Shown piece after piece: positions 62,000 through 64,000 of a DNA stretch of 64,000 bases. Position 1 is the stretch's first letter; each line of letters begins with the position of its first letter. Source of the stretch: an uncultured Saprospiraceae bacterium (lineage in GTDB: Bacteria; Bacteroidota; Bacteroidia; Chitinophagales; Saprospiraceae). The position numbers and the translations under genes were made by a program. The notes under the pieces were generated by a model. That model did no database searches, was not told where the DNA came from, and was given only the letters and a program-made list of their open reading frames with translations. Where the stretch lies: contig CALEYL010000046.1 in assembly GCA_937926205.1 (NCBI GenBank), forward strand, positions 85,528 through 149,527, given 5' to 3'.

Positions 62000-62120
62000 G
62001 TCTGTTCTTTAGGGTTCGAGAGCAAGGCTTGCAAAGGTCCCAAAAACGGGAGCCCCGCCAGGCGGGATGACCGATTTTGGGGCCGAGCGTAACGCAGCTA
62101 TCGGACCCTAAAGAACAGAC
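62000..62120. repeat. Palindromic 3' element, copy 2, between gap and pgk
   Basis: A 121-bp element with perfect 15-base inverted ends (GTCTGTTCTTTAGGG) and an inner pair CCCAAAAA/TTTTGGGG around a GC-rich stem. It begins five bases after the gap stop codon. It shares words in order with the copy after the ABC exporter, in the same orientation relative to the preceding gene. Confidence 0.75.
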
Positions 62121-62125
62121 AACAA

Positions 62126-63112
62126 TTATACCCGGTTTGCCAAGTCGGCCAAACGAGCAGAATACCCTGCTTCGTTATCATACCAACCCACCACCTTCAC
62201 CATATTGCCAATAACCATCGTCAGGTCACTGTCAAAGATGCAGGAGTGCTTGTTGCCAATGATGTCAGCAGAAACGATCGGGTCGTCGCAATACTCAAGG
62301 ATGCCTTTCATTGCCGTTTCAGATGCTTGCTTAAATGCGGCATTGATCTCAGCAATCGTAGCCGTTTTTTTCACAATTACCGTGAAATCAGTAACTGATC
62401 CGTCCGGAACCGGCACCCGCATGGCATTCCCGTTCAATTTTCCTTTCAGGTGCGGAAGTACTTCGCCCACTGCTTTAGCCGCGCCTGTAGAAGTAGGTAC
62501 AATAGACGCAGCTGCTGCGCGGGCCCTTCTGAGGTCGCGGTGCGGAGCATCCTGAATGTTCTGGTCAGCCGTATAAGCGTGTATTGTTGTCATAAATCCG
62601 CTCTCAATGCCCAACAGGTCATCCAATACCTTAACCATCGGCGCAAGGCAGTTGGTTGTACAGGAAGCATTGGAGTAAATATTGATGTCAGATTTGATAA
62701 CCTCCTGGTTCACACCCAACACGACTGTCGGGATATTACCCTTTGCAGGTGCAGATATGATCACTTTTTTAGCGCCTGCCTGCAAATGCCACGCTGCTTG
62801 CGCCTCATCTGTAAACCGGCCCGTACATTCCAGCACCACATCAACCCCCAATTCGCCCCAGGGCAATTTGGTAGGATCTTTTTCAGCCAATGCTCTGATG
62901 GCTTTGCCATTAACGTGCAGGTTGTTATCATCGGCGCTGACAGTGCCGTTAAAACGACCATGTACTGTGTCGTACTTGAGCAAATGCGCCAATGTAGGGT
63001 TGTCTGTCAGGTCATTGATGGCAACAACTTCTATCCCCGGCATATTGAGGAGATTGCGGAAGCTCAGTCTTCCAATACGGCCAAAACCGTTGATTGCAAT
63101 TCTTTTGGACAT
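62126..63112 (-). CDS. gap: Glyceraldehyde-3-phosphate dehydrogenase (NAD-type)
   Basis: The ATG at 63110-63112 starts MSKRIAINGFGRIGR; a TTG nine bases upstream is less likely. 328 residues. NAD binding: GFGRIG and Asp34 in AINDLTD, which favours NAD over NADP. The catalytic Cys151 is in SNASCTTNCLAP, and its His partner lies in MTTIHAYTADQ. The C-terminal WYDNEAGYSARLADL is standard. It forms the upper part of a gap-pgk glycolytic pair. Confidence 0.97.
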   Translation of the reverse strand: MSKRIAINGFGRIGRLSFRNLLNMPGIEVVAINDLTDNPTLAHLLKYDTVHGRFNGTVSADDNNLHVNGKAIRALAEKDPTKLPWGELGVDVVLECTGRFTDEAQAAWHLQAGAKKVIISAPAKGNIPTVVLGVNQEVIKSDINIYSNASCTTNCLAPMVKVLDDLLGIESGFMTTIHAYTADQNIQDAPHRDLRRARAAAASIVPTSTGAAKAVGEVLPHLKGKLNGNAMRVPVPDGSVTDFTVIVKKTATIAEINAAFKQASETAMKGILEYCDDPIVSADIIGNKHSCIFDSDLTMVIGNMVKVVGWYDNEAGYSARLADLANRV

Positions 63113-63245
63113 AGGTCTCAACTATTTGAAAAGTTTGGCAATAGATTTTTTCGAAAACGGAAACCCCTGAAAACCTTTTTCACGGGCTTTATCATCTGTG
63201 GTTTGTAGCAATCGCCTTTGATGACAATTGCAGGCTAAGGCGCCG

Positions 63246-63253
63246 CAAAAATA
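63246..63253 (-). promoter_or_regulatory. Possible -7 box of gap
   Basis: The minus strand reads TATTTTTG, matching TAnnTTTG, about 134 bases upstream of the start codon. No TTTG is found at the expected -33 site. Confidence 0.35.
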
Positions 63254-63397
63254 GAAAGTTTTGGGCGATTGTTTTTGAAAATAGACTGGCAGACTATAGA
63301 TTTGCGACTCTTTTTATATAAATCGTCATCTTTCTGCGGCTTCAATGCCCAATCCTAAAGGGGATTCAAAAGAAATTTGATTTTTTTCAGGCGCTTC

Positions 63398-63428
63398 TTT
63401 GCTATTTTCTGAAGCAATTATATCTTTG
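63398..63428 (+). promoter_or_regulatory. Promoter of tRNA-Glu
   Basis: TTTG at 63398-63401 and TATCTTTG at 63421-63428 with a 19-base gap form the textbook Bacteroidota -33/-7 pair. The tRNA begins 39 bases after the -7 box. Confidence 0.75.
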
Positions 63429-63466
63429 CATCGCTTTTGAAGAAAGGCGGTACAAATTCCATCAAT

Positions 63467-63541
63467 GGCCCGTTCGTCTAGGGGTTAGGACGCAGGATTT
63501 TCATTCCTGTAACACGGGTTCGATTCCCGTACGGGCTACCA
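63467..63541 (+). tRNA. tRNA-Glu (anticodon TTC), CCA encoded
   Basis: A full cloverleaf: acceptor GGCCCGT with ACGGGCT, D arm with AGGGGTTAGGA, anticodon stem CAGGA/TCCTG with loop TTTTCAT (anticodon TTC, Glu), and T arm CGGGTTCGATTCCCG. The 3' CCA is encoded at 63539-63541. A terminator follows six bases later. Confidence 0.97.
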
Positions 63542-63546
63542 TCACT

Positions 63547-63577
63547 AAAGCGAATCTTTTCAGGTTCGCTTTTTTTG
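63547..63577 (+). terminator. Terminator of tRNA-Glu
   Basis: AAAGCGAA (63547-63554) pairs with TTCGCTTT (63565-63572); the T run extends to 63577. Confidence 0.8.
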
Positions 63578-63681
63578 TTTCACCTTCCCACTATTCTCGT
63601 TTTTTCCTTAATTTTTTTGGGCGTGCCCCCGCTGCAGGCTGCTTTATTCATACAATTTTGCCCTTTCGATCGCTGAGCGGA

Positions 63682-63716
63682 GTCGAAGCGAGCGGGGTCG
63701 AAGCGAGCGGGGTCAG
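63682..63716. repeat. 15-bp tandem repeat
   Basis: GTCGAAGCGAGCGGG occurs twice in a row (63682-63696, 63697-63711), followed by a partial third copy. It is not in a credible reading frame. Confidence 0.6.
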
Positions 63717-63788
63717 GCTGTCCGCTCTTATGCCCCCTCCTTAAGGTCGGGGCCATACCGCTTCCATCCTTCACGCAGCAGTAGTAGC

Positions 63789-63859
63789 AGACCTATCATT
63801 TTGGTGAGACCTATCAGGTTTTGGTAAGACCTATCAGGTTTTAAAAACCCGATAGGTCT
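63789..63859. repeat. AGACCTATCA repeats ending in a hairpin
   Basis: AGACCTATCA occurs at 63789, 63807 and 63827. The last copy pairs with 63845-63859 (14 of 15). The word resembles the stem of the terminator at 34203. Confidence 0.55.
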
Positions 63860-63878
63860 GTGGGAGCAAAATAAAAAA

Positions 63879-63906
63879 AGCGTGGCGCCCGTCGGGGCGC
63901 CACGCT
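63879..63906 (-). terminator. Terminator of the right-edge gene
   Basis: AGCGTGGCGCCC (63879-63890) pairs perfectly with 63895-63906; seven T follow on the minus strand. A second hairpin (63918-63926 with 63933-63941) lies closer to the stop codon at 63958. Confidence 0.9.
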
Positions 63907-63957
63907 ATGGCTTTTATACTGCCGGTCCGAAAACCGGCAGTATGCTTTTATCGGTGA

Positions 63958-63999
63958 TTACTCAACGATGATCATCTGCTTGGTAGCAGTGAAATCAGC
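63958..63999 (-). CDS. C-terminal end of a T9SS cargo protein (rest off window)
   Basis: Thirteen residues, ADFTATKQMIIVE, precede a TAA at 63958-63960. An end of the type TKQMIIVE is what type A T9SS sorting domains look like, so the gene probably encodes a secreted protein. Two hairpins, one with a T run, follow on the minus strand. Nothing else of the gene is inside the window. Confidence 0.6.
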   Translation of the reverse strand, partial: ADFTATKQMIIVE

Positions 64000-64000
64000 A

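Noticed and set aside
63580..63774. 64-residue frame over the 15-bp tandem repeat
   Set aside because: The coding look (repeated FDPAR words) comes only from the tandem repeat and has no start context.

Overview
The window comes from a member of the Bacteroidota, most likely a Saprospiria-type gliding bacterium (inference). Direct pointers are a GldC gliding protein, a CotH/lamin-tail protein and a right-edge gene that both end in type IX secretion (T9SS) sorting tails, a GH97 enzyme, a TonB-dependent receptor, MbnP/MbnH-type redox genes, and TAnnTTTG promoter boxes where Escherichia coli would have TATAAT. There is no rRNA, prophage, insertion sequence with a transposase, or CRISPR array. 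One tRNA gene is present.

Layout. 1-5100: tail of an acidic protein, an empty spacer, a MarR-GNAT fusion, a DUF5362 membrane protein, a phosphodiesterase and gamma-glutamyltransferase. 5145-8309: an A+T-rich three-gene block (P-loop ATPase, small exported protein, small coiled-coil membrane protein) that looks acquired. 8539-21114: TonB receptor with a helical-repeat partner, EamA transporter, acyl-CoA dehydrogenase, alkaline phosphatase, CotH-like protein, PrmC, a GH3/beta-lactamase fusion and a beta-barrel protein. 21153-31000: a MITE-like palindrome, an ABC exporter, GldC, a class A PBP, a beta-barrel, YegP, an MFS transporter, PhzF and YebC. 31273-43606: a Crp-YceI-dioxygenase-YceI group, CotH, GH97, a PIN toxin-antitoxin pair and small cytoplasmic genes. 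43832-46064: a Crp-type regulator and an OmpA/TSP3 protein. 46177-50410: a minus-strand lipoprotein with toxin-like architecture followed by two paralogous immunity-like genes. 50845-60590: guaA, a substrate-binding lipoprotein, a thioredoxin-fold protein, a DEDDh exonuclease, two MbnP and two MbnH/cytochrome c peroxidase genes, and an EVE protein. 60740-63112: pgk and gap. 63467-64000: tRNA-Glu, short repeats and the tail of a T9SS cargo gene.

Three signals stand out. (1) Both immunity-like genes carry a near-perfect hairpin centred exactly 40 bases downstream of the A of ATG. The two hairpins differ at six stem pairs, and every change is compensated. (2) Short tandem repeats, mostly heptamers, fill many gene borders with strand polarity: G-poor units precede start codons (yebC, gldC, EVE, SRPBCC, yceI-2, guaA) and C-poor units follow stop codons. 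Three leaders share the heptamer [A/G]TCTNAN, two of them with exactly nine units. (3) A palindromic element starts 5-6 bases after the stop codons of both gap and the ABC exporter, in the same orientation relative to each gene. The ATPase block and the toxin-like locus are the best candidates for undescribed conflict systems. No homology search was possible here, so family names rest on recognised motifs and architecture.
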